Positions 26,059 through 35,633 of a stretch of DNA of 64,000 nucleotides are shown here, in pieces. This DNA comes from Fibrisoma limi BUZ 3. GTDB taxonomy: Bacteria; Bacteroidota; Bacteroidia; Cytophagales; Spirosomataceae. A model generated the notes under the pieces. The model saw only the letters and a list, made by a program, of their open reading frames with translations. It ran no database searches and was not told the origin of the DNA. Positions within the stretch are counted from its first letter, which is position 1. Each line of letters starts with the position of its first letter. The stretch lies in contig NZ_CAIT01000005.1 of NCBI RefSeq assembly GCF_000296815.2, forward strand, positions 62,001-126,000, in the 5' to 3' direction. A program made the position numbers and the translations under genes.

Positions 26059-28491
26059 ATGCTTTACCCTGATAAATTAGAAAGCAAATTAGGTTTCGAT
26101 ACAATCCGCGAACGTTTGAAAGCGGCCTGCGTCAGTTCTCTGGGGCAGGATTATGTCGATAAGATTCGCTTTACCGATAATTTTCAACTGATCGATAAAC
26201 TGTTACGTCAAACGGCTGAGTTTAAGCAGATCGTTCAGTACGAACCTGATTTTCCGCAATCGAATTACATTGACGTTCGGTCGCAGCTCAGCCGGGCTCG
26301 TGTCGAAGGGCTGGCCCTGACCGAAGCCGAATTTTTTGACCTTAAACTGGCTCTGCGTACCATTCAGGATTGCCTTCGCTTCCTCGAAAAGCGTGAAGAA
26401 GAGAGTGCGTTCCCGTACCTAAAAGAACTGGCGGGGCCCGTAGCCGTTGACCGGAAACTGACCGACGCGCTGGAGCGAATCATCGACGACCGTGGAAACG
26501 TACGTGATTCGGCCTCGCCCGAACTCGCCCGCATCCGCCGGCAGATTATCGCTGAGCAGAACAACCTGCGTAAACGGCTGGACACCATTCTGAAACAGGC
26601 CCGGCAAAACGGGTGGATACCCGACGATCTAAGCCTGACGGTACGTGGTGGCCGACTTGTGATTCCGATTGCGGCCGAACACAAACGCAAGATCAAAGGC
26701 TTTGTGCATGACGAGTCACAGACGGGGCAGACCGTGTTTCTGGAGCCGGCCGAGGTGTTTGATGCCAACAACGAGATTCGTGAGCTTGAATACGAAGAGC
26801 GTCGCGAGATTTACCGCATCCTGCTGGCGCTGACGGATCAAATACGTCCGCACTTACCGGAGTTGCAGAAAGCTGTTAACTTCCTGGCCCAGATTGATTT
26901 CATCCGCGCCAAGGCGAAGCTGGCTGTGCAACTGGATGCGTCTATGCCGAAGTTGCAGAACCGGCCATTGGTGAGTTGGGTCGATGCCCGCCATCCGCTG
27001 CTGTACCTGTCGTTTCAGAATCAACGTAAGAAGGTAGTGCCGTTGGGCGTCCGGCTGGACGAAAAGCAGCGTATCCTGATTATCTCCGGTCCGAACGCAG
27101 GTGGTAAATCCGTCGCCCTGAAGACCATTGGGCTGATTCAGTACATGCTGCAATGCGGGATGCTGGTGCCCATGATGGAACACTCGGAAATGGGCGTGTT
27201 TCAAAACCTGTTCATCGACATTGGCGACGAGCAATCACTGGAGAACGACCTCAGTACGTACAGCTCGCACCTGACAGCTATGAAGCAGTTTCTGGTCGGA
27301 GCCAACAAACGGACGCTGTTCCTGATCGACGAGTTCGGTACGGGAACGGAGCCCGGGCTGGGCGGAGCCATTGCCGAAGCGATTCTGGAAGACCTTAATA
27401 AGTCCGGTGCCTATGGTGTAATTAATACGCACTACACCAACCTGAAACTCTTTGCCGACAAAACGCCGGGGCTGGTCAATGGGGCGATGCGCTTCGATGG
27501 TGAGCACCTGGAACCGCTGTATGAACTCGAAATTGGTCGGCCGGGTAGTTCGTTTGCCTTCGAGATTGCCTCCAAGATTGGTCTGCCGAAAGCGGTGGTT
27601 GATCGGGCAAAAGAGAAGCTAGGTACCCAGCAGGTTAACTTCGAGAAGTTGTTGAAAGAACTGGATATTGAGAAGCGGGTATTTGCCGAAAAGAACCTCG
27701 ATGTCAGCATCAACCAACGCAAGCTGGCCCAGCAACTGGCCGAGTACACAGCCCTGAAGACCAGGCTTGACAACGAGCAGAAGCAACTACTGAACGATGC
27801 GAAACAGAAAGCTAAGGCACTTGTTCAGGAAGCGAACCAGCGCATCGAAAACACCATCCGTGAAATTAAGGAAAATAAAGCCGAACGTGATGCTACCCGG
27901 CAGGTTCGCCAGCAACTGGAGCAGTTTGAGCAGAAAGAACTGAAACCCGAAACGCTGGTAGTCGAAAAACCGCAACAGCAGGAAGAATTTGAAACGGCGG
28001 GCGGTGAGATCACCGTGGGCAGCTACGTCCGGATTCAGGGACAGAACGCCGAATCCACGGCGGCCATCGGCGAAGTGCTGGCATTACGTGGAAAAGACGC
28101 CGAAATTCGCATTGGTGACCTGAAATCGAACGTAAAGCTGAACCGTCTGGAAAAGGTGAGCCGGAAGGTGTTTAAGGAAGCCACCGCAACCGACGAAAAG
28201 CCACGGAGCGTAGGCGGTAACCTCGACCTGAACGAGAAGATGATGAACTTCAGCTTCAACCTGGACATCCGGGGGAAGCGGGGCGAAGAAGCACTCGGCG
28301 AAGTGGACCGTTTTATGGACAACGCCCTGATGCTGGGCTATCCGGAACTTCGGGTCGTACACGGCAAGGGCGATGGCATCCTGCGGAACCTTGTCCGGAA
28401 CCACCTGCGCACGTACAAGCAGGTGGCCCGTATGGAAGACGAACACGCCGATCGTGGTGGCGCCGGGGTGACGATCGTGAAGATGAAGTAA
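26059..28491 (+). CDS. mutS2: Endonuclease MutS2
   Basis: 810 residues. The MutS core and clamp region covers about 1-320, the ATPase domain about 320-520 with Walker A GPNAGGKSVALKT at 343 and Walker B TLFLIDEFGTGTEPG, a long coiled coil about 525-640, a KOW-like stretch about 655-700, and the C-terminal Smr endonuclease domain about 735-810 with LDIRGKRGEEAL and VVHGKGDGILR. MutS2 restrains recombination and rescues collided ribosomes in other bacteria. A TACTTTTG box ends 5 bp before the ATG, so if it is the -7 element the mRNA would be leaderless. Downstream lies a strong bidirectional terminator. Confidence 0.96.
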   Translation: MLYPDKLESKLGFDTIRERLKAACVSSLGQDYVDKIRFTDNFQLIDKLLRQTAEFKQIVQYEPDFPQSNYIDVRSQLSRARVEGLALTEAEFFDLKLALRTIQDCLRFLEKREEESAFPYLKELAGPVAVDRKLTDALERIIDDRGNVRDSASPELARIRRQIIAEQNNLRKRLDTILKQARQNGWIPDDLSLTVRGGRLVIPIAAEHKRKIKGFVHDESQTGQTVFLEPAEVFDANNEIRELEYEERREIYRILLALTDQIRPHLPELQKAVNFLAQIDFIRAKAKLAVQLDASMPKLQNRPLVSWVDARHPLLYLSFQNQRKKVVPLGVRLDEKQRILIISGPNAGGKSVALKTIGLIQYMLQCGMLVPMMEHSEMGVFQNLFIDIGDEQSLENDLSTYSSHLTAMKQFLVGANKRTLFLIDEFGTGTEPGLGGAIAEAILEDLNKSGAYGVINTHYTNLKLFADKTPGLVNGAMRFDGEHLEPLYELEIGRPGSSFAFEIASKIGLPKAVVDRAKEKLGTQQVNFEKLLKELDIEKRVFAEKNLDVSINQRKLAQQLAEYTALKTRLDNEQKQLLNDAKQKAKALVQEANQRIENTIREIKENKAERDATRQVRQQLEQFEQKELKPETLVVEKPQQQEEFETAGGEITVGSYVRIQGQNAESTAAIGEVLALRGKDAEIRIGDLKSNVKLNRLEKVSRKVFKEATATDEKPRSVGGNLDLNEKMMNFSFNLDIRGKRGEEALGEVDRFMDNALMLGYPELRVVHGKGDGILRNLVRNHLRTYKQVARMEDEHADRGGAGVTIVKMK

Positions 28492-28499
28492 GCTGCCTG

Positions 28500-28559
28500 G
28501 TCTGCTAAAAACAAGGTGGGGTAGGTTCTCAAACCTACCCCACCTTGTTTTTAGCAGAC
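28500..28559. terminator. Strong bidirectional terminator after mutS2
   Basis: Perfect inverted repeat with 28-bp arms (28500-28527 and 28532-28559) and a 4-nt loop. The outer half of each arm is A/T-rich (CTAAAAACAAGG), so both strands have a U-tract after a GC-rich stem (GGTGGGGTAGGTT). The next 290 bp to 28852 show no gene I can support. Confidence 0.88.
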
Positions 28560-28852
28560 TTTATTCTGGTAGATACCTCTGTACATTCCACGGATTATGA
28601 GCGTGATCCCCAGCAGGTCTACCGTGTGCTTCTTTGGTTTCTGTTGAGTCGAATAACACGTCGATCAACAAGCTGGGTGATTCGACAACGCCTTCAGCTC
28701 ATTCGAGCGCTTCATGTTCGTCAAACGAATAGGTCTTTTTAGCTGATTCGGCAATCATGTATAACGTACTGGTTGTTAGGGACAGCAATAAAAAAAATAT
28801 AACCCTTGATCCTCACTGTCAGTTTAGCGATGTACATGTTTGCGACAGCGTT

Positions 28853-29761
28853 ATGAAAAAAGGATGGTTAATAGCTCTCGGCCTGCTGGTGTTAGGCTGC
28901 ATCGGCGCGTACATATGGTATAACCGACTAAAAACCAATGCGGAAGCCGAAGGGGGGGCGTATGACGACACCCTGAAACCCCGACTAGAGGTAAGCACCC
29001 TTGACATCACAAACATTGATGATGATGTCATCACCATGAATGTGAAGATGCTTATCGACAACCCCTTACCGGTGGGTTTTAAAGCGAACAACCTCAAGTA
29101 CACCGTGTACATGGCCAAGACACCCATCATTGAGGAAACGTACGCCAAACCTATTGAGGTCGAGTCGGGCGACAGTACGCTGATTACCCTGCCGATGAAA
29201 CTGCGTAACAAAACGCTGATGACGGTTCTTAAAACGCTGGAGGAAAAAGGCATCGACAGTACGACCTACGGCGTTCGGGCCGCGTTTGACCTCGATGTGC
29301 CGATTGTAGGCGAGCGAACCTTTACGCAAACGATCGAAAAACGGTTGCCTACCTACTACCTACCCGAAATCAAAGTGGAAGATATCGACTTTGGCAAGCT
29401 GGGACTCAAGCAGACCGATGTAGCGGCTAAGGTGAGTGTAGTGAACAAAAACAAGTTTCCCTACAATATCACCGATACGCATTACACCGTTTCGATTGAT
29501 GGCAAGAAGATTGCCGAAGGTAGCCAGCCGGAGCCAATTCTGATTAAGAAACAGGCTACCACGCCCGTTGTCTTTCCCGTTACGGTGAAGCCGGGTCAGT
29601 CGCTTAGTCTGCTGCCTAAAATGCTATTTGATAAGAAAGATACGCCGTTTCTGGTGACGTTTCGCTGTAAGATTATCGATAAGGATGGCAACGCAGCCTT
29701 TGACAATAGTAAGTTGAATACGACTATACGCGGCACACTGGCCGACTTTAAGAAAGACTAG
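28853..29761 (+). CDS. Tandem LEA-type-2 domain protein, membrane anchored
   Basis: 302 residues from ATG 28853 (MKKGWLIALGLLVLGC); an in-frame start at 28757 adds 32 residues without homology. The N-terminal helix ends with VLGC, a weak lipobox, so the protein is either a lipoprotein or a single-pass membrane protein. Two LEA14-like beta-sandwich domains follow: about 45-160 (NMKMLIDNPLPVGFKANNL-type strand, here MNVKMLIDNPLPVGF) and about 170-290 (KVSVVNKNKFPYNITDTHY). LEA14 folds are linked to stress and lipid binding. No operon partner is obvious; a disulfide oxidoreductase gene follows after 32 bp. Confidence 0.8.
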   Translation: MKKGWLIALGLLVLGCIGAYIWYNRLKTNAEAEGGAYDDTLKPRLEVSTLDITNIDDDVITMNVKMLIDNPLPVGFKANNLKYTVYMAKTPIIEETYAKPIEVESGDSTLITLPMKLRNKTLMTVLKTLEEKGIDSTTYGVRAAFDLDVPIVGERTFTQTIEKRLPTYYLPEIKVEDIDFGKLGLKQTDVAAKVSVVNKNKFPYNITDTHYTVSIDGKKIAEGSQPEPILIKKQATTPVVFPVTVKPGQSLSLLPKMLFDKKDTPFLVTFRCKIIDKDGNAAFDNSKLNTTIRGTLADFKKD

Positions 29762-29793
29762 CCTGCCGGGAAACCAACGGTCTGGCTACCACC

Positions 29794-31251
29794 ATGAAAC
29801 AACACTACGACCTGATAGCGATCGGAGCTGGCTCGGCTGGCCTGAGCGTTGCCATTGGCATGAAGCGACTGGGCTTCGATGTCCTGCTGATCGAACGGAA
29901 TGACCACCGGGTAGGGGGCGATTGTCTCAACGACGGCTGTGTGCCCAGCAAAGCCCTGATTTACGTCAGCCGAATGGTGCATCAGGCGCGGCAGTCGACC
30001 CGTTTCGGGTTGAAGATCGATGGTGATGTTGATCTGGCAACGGTCATGCAATACGTCCGCGAACGGCAGGACATTATCCGGGAACACGAAAACGCGGCTT
30101 ACTTCCGCCAGGCCGAGGGGCTGGATGTTGAGCTGGGTACGGCCCGGTTCGTTGGTTCGCAGGAAATCGAGGTAAATGGCCAGCGGACATCCGCGAAAAA
30201 TATTGTACTCTGCACAGGCTCCCTACCGCAGCAACTGAACGTACCTGGCGTTGAGCATGTCAAAGTCTACACGCACCAGAACCTGTTTGATCTGGACCAA
30301 CTGCCGAAACGTCTGTTGGTTGTCGGAGCCGGACCAATTGGTATGGAGATGGGGCAGGCGTTTCGGCGGCTGGGCAGCGACGTAACGGTGGTTGGCTCCG
30401 ACGACCGGATTCTCAGCAAAGAACTGCCCGAAGCATCGACCATCCTGCAAAAGCGGCTCGAAGCAGAGGGCGTTGCGTTTCGGCTGGGGGCTAAGGTGAC
30501 CGCGTTTGCGGACGCTCACACGGCCGAGGTGACATTGGCTAATGGCGAAACTGAGCATGTACCGTTCGATGTAGTGCTGGTGGCCATCGGCCGGACGTTC
30601 CGCTTCGATGACCTGAACCTGCCATCGGCCGGAATCGATCTTGACGACAAAGGCCGACTGAAACTGAACGATTACCTGCAAACGACGAACCCACACGTAT
30701 TTGCGGCCGGGGACGCGGCTGCGGGCGCTCCGGCGGGGGCGCGGTACTTTTCCCACGCGGCTGAACTCCACGCGTCGACGCTGATCACGAACCTGATTAG
30801 TCCGGGTGGTAAGCCGTTCGACAAAAAACTGAGCTACGACAACTTCTCGTGGGTGACGTTCACCGAGCCCGAAATTGCTACGTTCGGATTGCTGGAAGAC
30901 GATCTGAACGAACGCGACATTGCCTTCGAGCGGATTGTCTATGACTTCGCTCACGATGACCGGGCCGTTGTTGAGGACTACGAATACGCGAAAATGATAC
31001 TGTTCGTGGAGCCGCAGTCGATTAACCCGTTCAGCACGAAGATATTTGGCGGGACATTTATCGCGCCCAACGCGGGTGAACTCGTTCAGGAGTTGATCCT
31101 GGCGGTTCAGCACAAACTAACCGCAGGCGACTTCTTCAACAAAATATACCCGTATCCGACGGCCAGCCGCGTCAATAAAAACATCTGGACCGACCGGATT
31201 CTGGAAGGTGTGCCGGGTGTGCTGAAGAAAGCCGTGAAGTGGTTATACTAG
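29794..31251 (+). CDS. Pyridine nucleotide-disulfide oxidoreductase, mercuric-reductase/Lpd-like
   Basis: 485 residues. FAD site IGAGSAGLSVAIGMKR, redox disulfide in GGDCLNDGCVPSKALI (CxxxxC), NAD site VVGAGPIGMEMGQAFRRLG, and second FAD site VFAAGDAAAG. The C-terminal dimerisation domain lacks the His-x4-Glu dyad found in lipoamide dehydrogenase and mercuric reductase (HPTxxE): here the equivalent reads YPYPTASRVNK. There is no heavy-metal-associated domain and no C-terminal vicinal Cys for Hg. So the protein is a flavin disulfide enzyme of unknown electron acceptor; Hg reduction is unlikely. Follows the LEA-like gene by 32 bp. Confidence 0.85.
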   Translation: MKQHYDLIAIGAGSAGLSVAIGMKRLGFDVLLIERNDHRVGGDCLNDGCVPSKALIYVSRMVHQARQSTRFGLKIDGDVDLATVMQYVRERQDIIREHENAAYFRQAEGLDVELGTARFVGSQEIEVNGQRTSAKNIVLCTGSLPQQLNVPGVEHVKVYTHQNLFDLDQLPKRLLVVGAGPIGMEMGQAFRRLGSDVTVVGSDDRILSKELPEASTILQKRLEAEGVAFRLGAKVTAFADAHTAEVTLANGETEHVPFDVVLVAIGRTFRFDDLNLPSAGIDLDDKGRLKLNDYLQTTNPHVFAAGDAAAGAPAGARYFSHAAELHASTLITNLISPGGKPFDKKLSYDNFSWVTFTEPEIATFGLLEDDLNERDIAFERIVYDFAHDDRAVVEDYEYAKMILFVEPQSINPFSTKIFGGTFIAPNAGELVQELILAVQHKLTAGDFFNKIYPYPTASRVNKNIWTDRILEGVPGVLKKAVKWLY

Positions 31252-31348
31252 TCCTCATCAGGGCCTACCTTTCACCCTGTTGAGTCAGCCTTTCCGACAC
31301 TTCGGTAATCACTACCTTTCCCGTCAGTGAGATTTATGGCATTTTTAA

Positions 31349-31420
31349 GGAGCGGTTTAAGAGAGCGATTTGGAATTAGAAGGAGTGTCTTTCAGCCAAA
31401 GCGATTACCTTAACCGCTCC
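31349..31420 (+). promoter_or_regulatory. Long inverted repeat in the lytS-like leader
   Basis: GGAGCGGTTTAAG (31349-31361) pairs with CTTAACCGCTCC (31409-31420), with further partial pairing inside (GCGATTTGG against CCAAAGCG). The structure ends 7 bp before the ATG at 31428 and could sequester translation start; no ligand can be inferred. Confidence 0.5.
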
Positions 31421-31427
31421 TCAAGTC

Positions 31428-32474
31428 ATGGAAAAGCTGAACGACCGGTGGATGCGGTTAGTGGGTGTACCACTCATTTCTATCGTCTCCAATTTCATAT
31501 TCTTCCAGCCCGCCAACGACGCCAACCACATCAGCCGGTGGTTAGCGCTGGGTGTAAGCCTGGTTGAGTGTGTGCTGCTTTGGGAAACCGTGCGGCTGGG
31601 CATCGTCTGGGCGCGTCGTCGGTATCCGCGCCTGAACCAGACAACCCCGCGCATATTGATGCAGGTAGTCTGGTTTATCGTGGTGACGGTTGTGCAGCGC
31701 GTCGTCATCATCTATGTCTACGATGTGACGCAGTTCTGGGGCTACCGAATGTCAGAGCGAGCGTATTGGGTTAATACGTTGATTCCATTCCTGTTCACCG
31801 TACCGATTGCGGCTATCTACGAAGGACGCTACCTGTACCGGCAATGGTGGGTTACGTATTATGAGGCCGAGCAGTTGAAGAAACAGGCGCTCCAAAGCCA
31901 GCTCGACTCACTGAAGGCGCAGATTAACCCACACTTTCTGTTCAATAGCCTCAGCACGTTATCGTCGCTGGTGGGGGAGAACCCTAAACTGGCCGAGCGG
32001 TTCATTGAGGAACTGGCCTCGGTGTACCGCTACGTCCTGCAAACCAATGAACAACTGCTGACCAGTTTAGCCAACGAACTGGACTTTATCCGGGCGTATT
32101 TTCACCTGCTGCAAATGCGATTTGGCCGCAGTATTGAGTTGGACGTAGCGGTCGACGAACGGTATCATTCGTTTCTGATTCCGCCCCTGACGCTGCAACT
32201 GTTAGTCGAAAACGCTGTAAAACACAACGCGGCCCTTCCCAATAAGCCGTTGCTGATCCGGATTTATTCCGATGAAGTCAATAATTTATTTGTGATTAAT
32301 TCCGTGCGACGGAAACAGAACGTAGTACCGTCAAACCAGACCGGTCTGGCCAATATCACGGCCAAATACCGGCTGCTGGGCCAACCGGATGTGATTGTCA
32401 AACAGACGGATGAATGCTTTCAGGTGATGGTACCGCTTATTCCCGAAACCCGCTATGACTATTCTCATCATTGA
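31428..32474 (+). CDS. LytS/YehU-type sensor histidine kinase
   Basis: 348 residues. Four membrane helices in about 10-135 (LVGVPLISIVSNFIFF, then three more), a short coiled linker, and the His_kinase domain from about residue 150 with QINPHFLFNSLSTLSSLV around 164, where His is the phosphorylation site. The ATP-binding N-box LTLQLLVENAVKHN is at about 257; the usual G-box is short. No separate extracellular sensor domain, so it probably senses a membrane property. The response-regulator gene follows and overlaps by 20 bp. Confidence 0.93.
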   Translation: MEKLNDRWMRLVGVPLISIVSNFIFFQPANDANHISRWLALGVSLVECVLLWETVRLGIVWARRRYPRLNQTTPRILMQVVWFIVVTVVQRVVIIYVYDVTQFWGYRMSERAYWVNTLIPFLFTVPIAAIYEGRYLYRQWWVTYYEAEQLKKQALQSQLDSLKAQINPHFLFNSLSTLSSLVGENPKLAERFIEELASVYRYVLQTNEQLLTSLANELDFIRAYFHLLQMRFGRSIELDVAVDERYHSFLIPPLTLQLLVENAVKHNAALPNKPLLIRIYSDEVNNLFVINSVRRKQNVVPSNQTGLANITAKYRLLGQPDVIVKQTDECFQVMVPLIPETRYDYSHH

Positions 32475-33279
32475 AGACGAAGAACTAACCGCCCGCAAAC
32501 TCCAGCGCCTACTGACTGATGTGGAACCAACGCCAACCGTCGTCGGCATGACGGTCAGCGTGGAGGAGTCGGTGGCGTGGCTGCAAACCCATCCGCAGCC
32601 CGACCTGATTTTCATGGACATTGAACTGGCCGACGGACAGAGCTTTGATATTTTCAATCAGATAGCCGTAAAAAGTCCGGTGATCTTTACCACGGCCTAC
32701 GACGAATACGCCATCAAAGCCTTCAAAGTCAATAGTATCGATTACCTGCTGAAACCCGTTAAGGAAGACGACCTGCGGCAGGCGCTGGTCAAGTTGCAGA
32801 CCTTACGGCAGGTGCTGGCAGGCCATGAACGTGGCATGGAAACTGGTGGCCTGGAAAATTCACTGTCGAGTCTGCTTGATTATCTGCGCAATGCCGCCCC
32901 AGCGACGGCTTTGAAAAATACGGTTCAATCGCCCGCTACATTTCGGGACCGGTTTATGATCAAACAGGGGCAGCGCCTGTTTTCGATTGGGCTAGACGAA
33001 GTGGCTTATTTTTTTACGCGGAATAAGATGTCCTTCCTGAAAACGCGGGACAACCAGGAATGGCTGCTCGACTACACCATCGATGAACTGAGCCACATGG
33101 TTGATCCCAGGCGGTTTTTCCGGCTGAATCGGCAGGTGATTGTCGAACTCCGGGCCGTCGACAAGGTACATCTGTATTTCAACGGGAAGCTGAAGATTAA
33201 CCTACAACCGGTCTTTGACGAGGAAGTGATTGTGAGCCGCGAAAAAGCGGGCGATTTCAAGCTGTGGTTGGGCGAATGA
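32455..33279 (+). CDS. LytTR-family response regulator
   Basis: 274 residues. Receiver domain about 1-120: acidic pocket IIEDEE, phospho-acceptor Asp in IFMDIE (about 54) and Lys in YLLKPVK. A flexible linker at about 125-160 leads to the LytTR DNA-binding domain (about 165-270) with FRLNRQVIVELRAVD and a typical C-terminal half. It overlaps the upstream histidine kinase gene by 20 bp, so the two form a cognate pair. The target promoter is unknown; the adjacent S41 peptidase gene, beyond a terminator, is a candidate. Confidence 0.94.
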   Translation: MTILIIEDEELTARKLQRLLTDVEPTPTVVGMTVSVEESVAWLQTHPQPDLIFMDIELADGQSFDIFNQIAVKSPVIFTTAYDEYAIKAFKVNSIDYLLKPVKEDDLRQALVKLQTLRQVLAGHERGMETGGLENSLSSLLDYLRNAAPATALKNTVQSPATFRDRFMIKQGQRLFSIGLDEVAYFFTRNKMSFLKTRDNQEWLLDYTIDELSHMVDPRRFFRLNRQVIVELRAVDKVHLYFNGKLKINLQPVFDEEVIVSREKAGDFKLWLGE

Positions 33280-33315
33280 AACCGACACTCCGGATGCAAA
33301 TCCTGCCTTTTCGGT

Positions 33316-33343
33316 AGCCGCTCCGTTTTGATAGCGGCTTTTT
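33316..33343 (+). terminator. Intrinsic terminator after the LytTR gene
   Basis: Stem AGCCGCT/AGCGGCT with a 10-nt loop, followed by five T on the plus strand, 37 bp after the response-regulator stop. Confidence 0.75.
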
Positions 33344-33382
33344 GCGGCCAGTTTTACGTCGTCAATCACGAACTGATACGTC

Positions 33383-34834
33383 ATGAAAATTACCTTCCTC
33401 ACAATCTGTTTCAGTCTGCTATTTTGTCTGTCGCTGGTAGGTCAGACCTTAACGCCCGAACAACTCCAGGCAGACTTTAACCGCTTCCGAACGGCGCTGA
33501 ATGAAGCCCATCCGGAGATGTACCGCTACACCCCGAAGCCTGCGTTCGACTCGCTCTTTACGGCAACGGCGGCCAAACTCAACCGCCCGATGACGCAGCA
33601 TGAATTTTACGTAACGATGCTGCCGCTGCTGGTCGCCCTGCGCGATGGACACATCAAATGGATAGTGTCGGGGCGGGACGAACACTACCCGTTTTTCACC
33701 GACAAGCTCTTTCCGCTGAAGCTGTACTTCCTGGGCGAAAAAGCCTGGGTAGTCGGCAGTTACGGCAACACGAACGTACCGACCGGGGCTGCGATCACGT
33801 CGATCAACGGACAAAGCATATCGGCAATCATACGGAAGCTACTGCCCAACATGACCTTTGCTGACGGTGACCGCATCGGGGGTAAATACGAAGACCTGAA
33901 CCAGTACTTTTCGGGTTTTTATGCTACTCACTTCGGTGGACCTGACGCCTTTACCATCACGTACCAGACGGGCAACGACGAGAAGTCAGCGATGCTGCCA
34001 GCAGTGACCGAAAAGACGATTAAGGACTACGTCGAAAGCCACAAACCGGCGGTTCAACCTCCGTTCCGCGTTACGTTTCTGGATAACGGTGGCTCCTTGC
34101 CACAGACGGCCATCGTAACCATCGAACGGTTTTACACCGACAAAGGCGAGCAGGACTATTCCACGTTTTTGAAGGAAGCGTTTGCGCAGATTAAGCAGAA
34201 ACAAATCAAGAACGTAGTGCTCGACCTGCGGAACAACGAAGGTGGGGAAGAATCGTACGGCGTTCAACTCTATGCGTACTTAGCTGAGAAACCGTTTCGC
34301 TACTACGACCACATCAGCGTTCGGCAGAAGCACAAGTTCTCATTCCCGGTCTGGACGTCGAAGCTGTACCTGAAAATGCGGTGGCTGGTGGTTAAGAAGC
34401 GTGGAGATGGGTATGTCTTTACGTACCAACGCGGCCTGAAAACCGTGAAGCCCGAGCGCGACGCCTTTCACGGTAATCTGTACATACTGCTCAACGGCAA
34501 CAGTTTCTCAGTGACTACTGAGTTTGCAGCCCGCGCTCATGCCGACAAACGCGCTACGTTCATTGGGCAGGAGAGTGGAGGAGGCTACGCCCTGAATAGC
34601 AGCGGCATTTTTGCCATCACCCAACTGCCCAACTCAAAAATCGACCTCGGCATCGGTATGTTCGGCTTCCACATGGCCAACCTTCCGAACGACCTGAAGC
34701 CGGGGCAAGGTATTGTTCCCGACCATATCGTTGAACCAACCGCCGAGGACGTATTGAGCGGCCACGACCGGGCGATGGAATACACACTTAACTTGATTCA
34801 GGGGCAAAAAGCCGCATTGACCAAGTCAGAATAG
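33383..34834 (+). CDS. S41-family peptidase (tail-specific-protease-like), secreted
   Basis: 483 residues. Signal peptide to residue 21 (ending SLVGQ). A helical N domain at about 22-110 is followed by a PDZ-like segment around VGSYGNTNVPTGAAITSINGQ. The S41 protease fold includes NVVLDLRNNEGGEE near 285 and the catalytic Ser in ILLNGNSFSVTTEFAARA at about 374; the Gln/Lys of the relay is expected in FIGQESGGG. The gene ends before the AT-rich island and has ordinary base use. Probably processes periplasmic proteins. Substrate unknown. Confidence 0.87.
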   Translation: MKITFLTICFSLLFCLSLVGQTLTPEQLQADFNRFRTALNEAHPEMYRYTPKPAFDSLFTATAAKLNRPMTQHEFYVTMLPLLVALRDGHIKWIVSGRDEHYPFFTDKLFPLKLYFLGEKAWVVGSYGNTNVPTGAAITSINGQSISAIIRKLLPNMTFADGDRIGGKYEDLNQYFSGFYATHFGGPDAFTITYQTGNDEKSAMLPAVTEKTIKDYVESHKPAVQPPFRVTFLDNGGSLPQTAIVTIERFYTDKGEQDYSTFLKEAFAQIKQKQIKNVVLDLRNNEGGEESYGVQLYAYLAEKPFRYYDHISVRQKHKFSFPVWTSKLYLKMRWLVVKKRGDGYVFTYQRGLKTVKPERDAFHGNLYILLNGNSFSVTTEFAARAHADKRATFIGQESGGGYALNSSGIFAITQLPNSKIDLGIGMFGFHMANLPNDLKPGQGIVPDHIVEPTAEDVLSGHDRAMEYTLNLIQGQKAALTKSE

Positions 34835-35057
34835 GTTCTGTACCATAAAGCCCTGTCAGAGCACATTAACTTTGGCGGGCTTTGTTATGTGTAATGAAGG
34901 TATGAGAAACCAGCAGTTTAGGGGGCACTGGCCGGTGAGGATCAAGCCTTGTTTTGCACATCAAGGAGTTAAGAGAAGTGCGCCGTGTTGGCAACAGAAA
35001 ATAGTGGATTAGAGCTTGAATGAAACGGTTCTGTTTAGTATATTTTAGCCATTTCCG

Positions 35058-35084
35058 GTTAACATATAAGAGATTATACAACAG
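35058..35084 (+). repeat. 27-nt repeat at the left edge of the immunity island
   Basis: Ends in TATAAGAGATTATACAACAG and stops 6 bp before the ATG at 35091. The reverse complement of the same 27 nt, with one mismatch, lies at 40167-40193 just before the outermost gene of the other end. It is therefore an inverted repeat bordering the island and may also be a shared promoter/leader element. The bases 34886-35057 hold no gene I can support. Confidence 0.75.
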
Positions 35085-35090
35085 AAAGTA

Positions 35091-35594
35091 ATGAGTATTG
35101 ACGCAATTGCGAATGAACAAATTTGCATCATTAAGAAGAATCTAGATCCTCAGTCAGAACACGAGTTTAATACTTTATTAGATGCTTTTACTACTTTAGA
35201 AGCAATTGATTACCAACTTCTTAAAGATCCTTTAATACTGATGAAAAGCCTAATCGGGTTAGTTAGTGATAGGTTAGATAGCGGTTACGTGCAGACACTT
35301 AATACGTTGATTCTTAAATTTAAAGAGGTTATCCAATATCAAATGTATTATGATGTCATATTTCAAGATATGACTCTTGATTTCAAAGCTAAGTATTATG
35401 CTTATCAAGACTTGTTGCTACGAGACCTAAGTATTTTGGATAAAGGAAGAGCCTTTACTGAGTTTATCAGAACCTCTGGAGCCGGCTACAAAACCTTCAT
35501 AAAAAGCTCACTTTCAGAACACATTGAGGAGTTAAAAAAATATAGTGCTTTTGATGCTGCCAACGTGTTTGAAAAGGTGTTTTTAGCCATCTAG
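35091..35594 (+). CDS. Unrecognised all-helical protein in AT-rich island
   Basis: 167 residues, no signal peptide or membrane segment; predicted mostly helical (QSEHEFNTLLDAFTTLEAIDY, YAYQDLLLRDLSILD). I recognise no family. Codon and base use are clearly AT-richer than in the flanking chromosome, as in the next four genes. Because the neighbours include SUKH and Imm26-like genes, an immunity protein is a reasonable guess, but no motif supports it. A 40-bp gap separates it from the propeller gene on the same strand. Confidence 0.6.
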   Translation: MSIDAIANEQICIIKKNLDPQSEHEFNTLLDAFTTLEAIDYQLLKDPLILMKSLIGLVSDRLDSGYVQTLNTLILKFKEVIQYQMYYDVIFQDMTLDFKAKYYAYQDLLLRDLSILDKGRAFTEFIRTSGAGYKTFIKSSLSEHIEELKKYSAFDAANVFEKVFLAI

Positions 35595-35633
35595 CTAACA
35601 TAATCGCACTTATAAAACAGTTTTTACCATTAG

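Noticed and set aside
28545-28742. 65-codon frame between mutS2 and the LEA-like gene
   Set aside because: It begins inside the mutS2 terminator palindrome and shows no family pattern, so I treat the stretch as non-coding.
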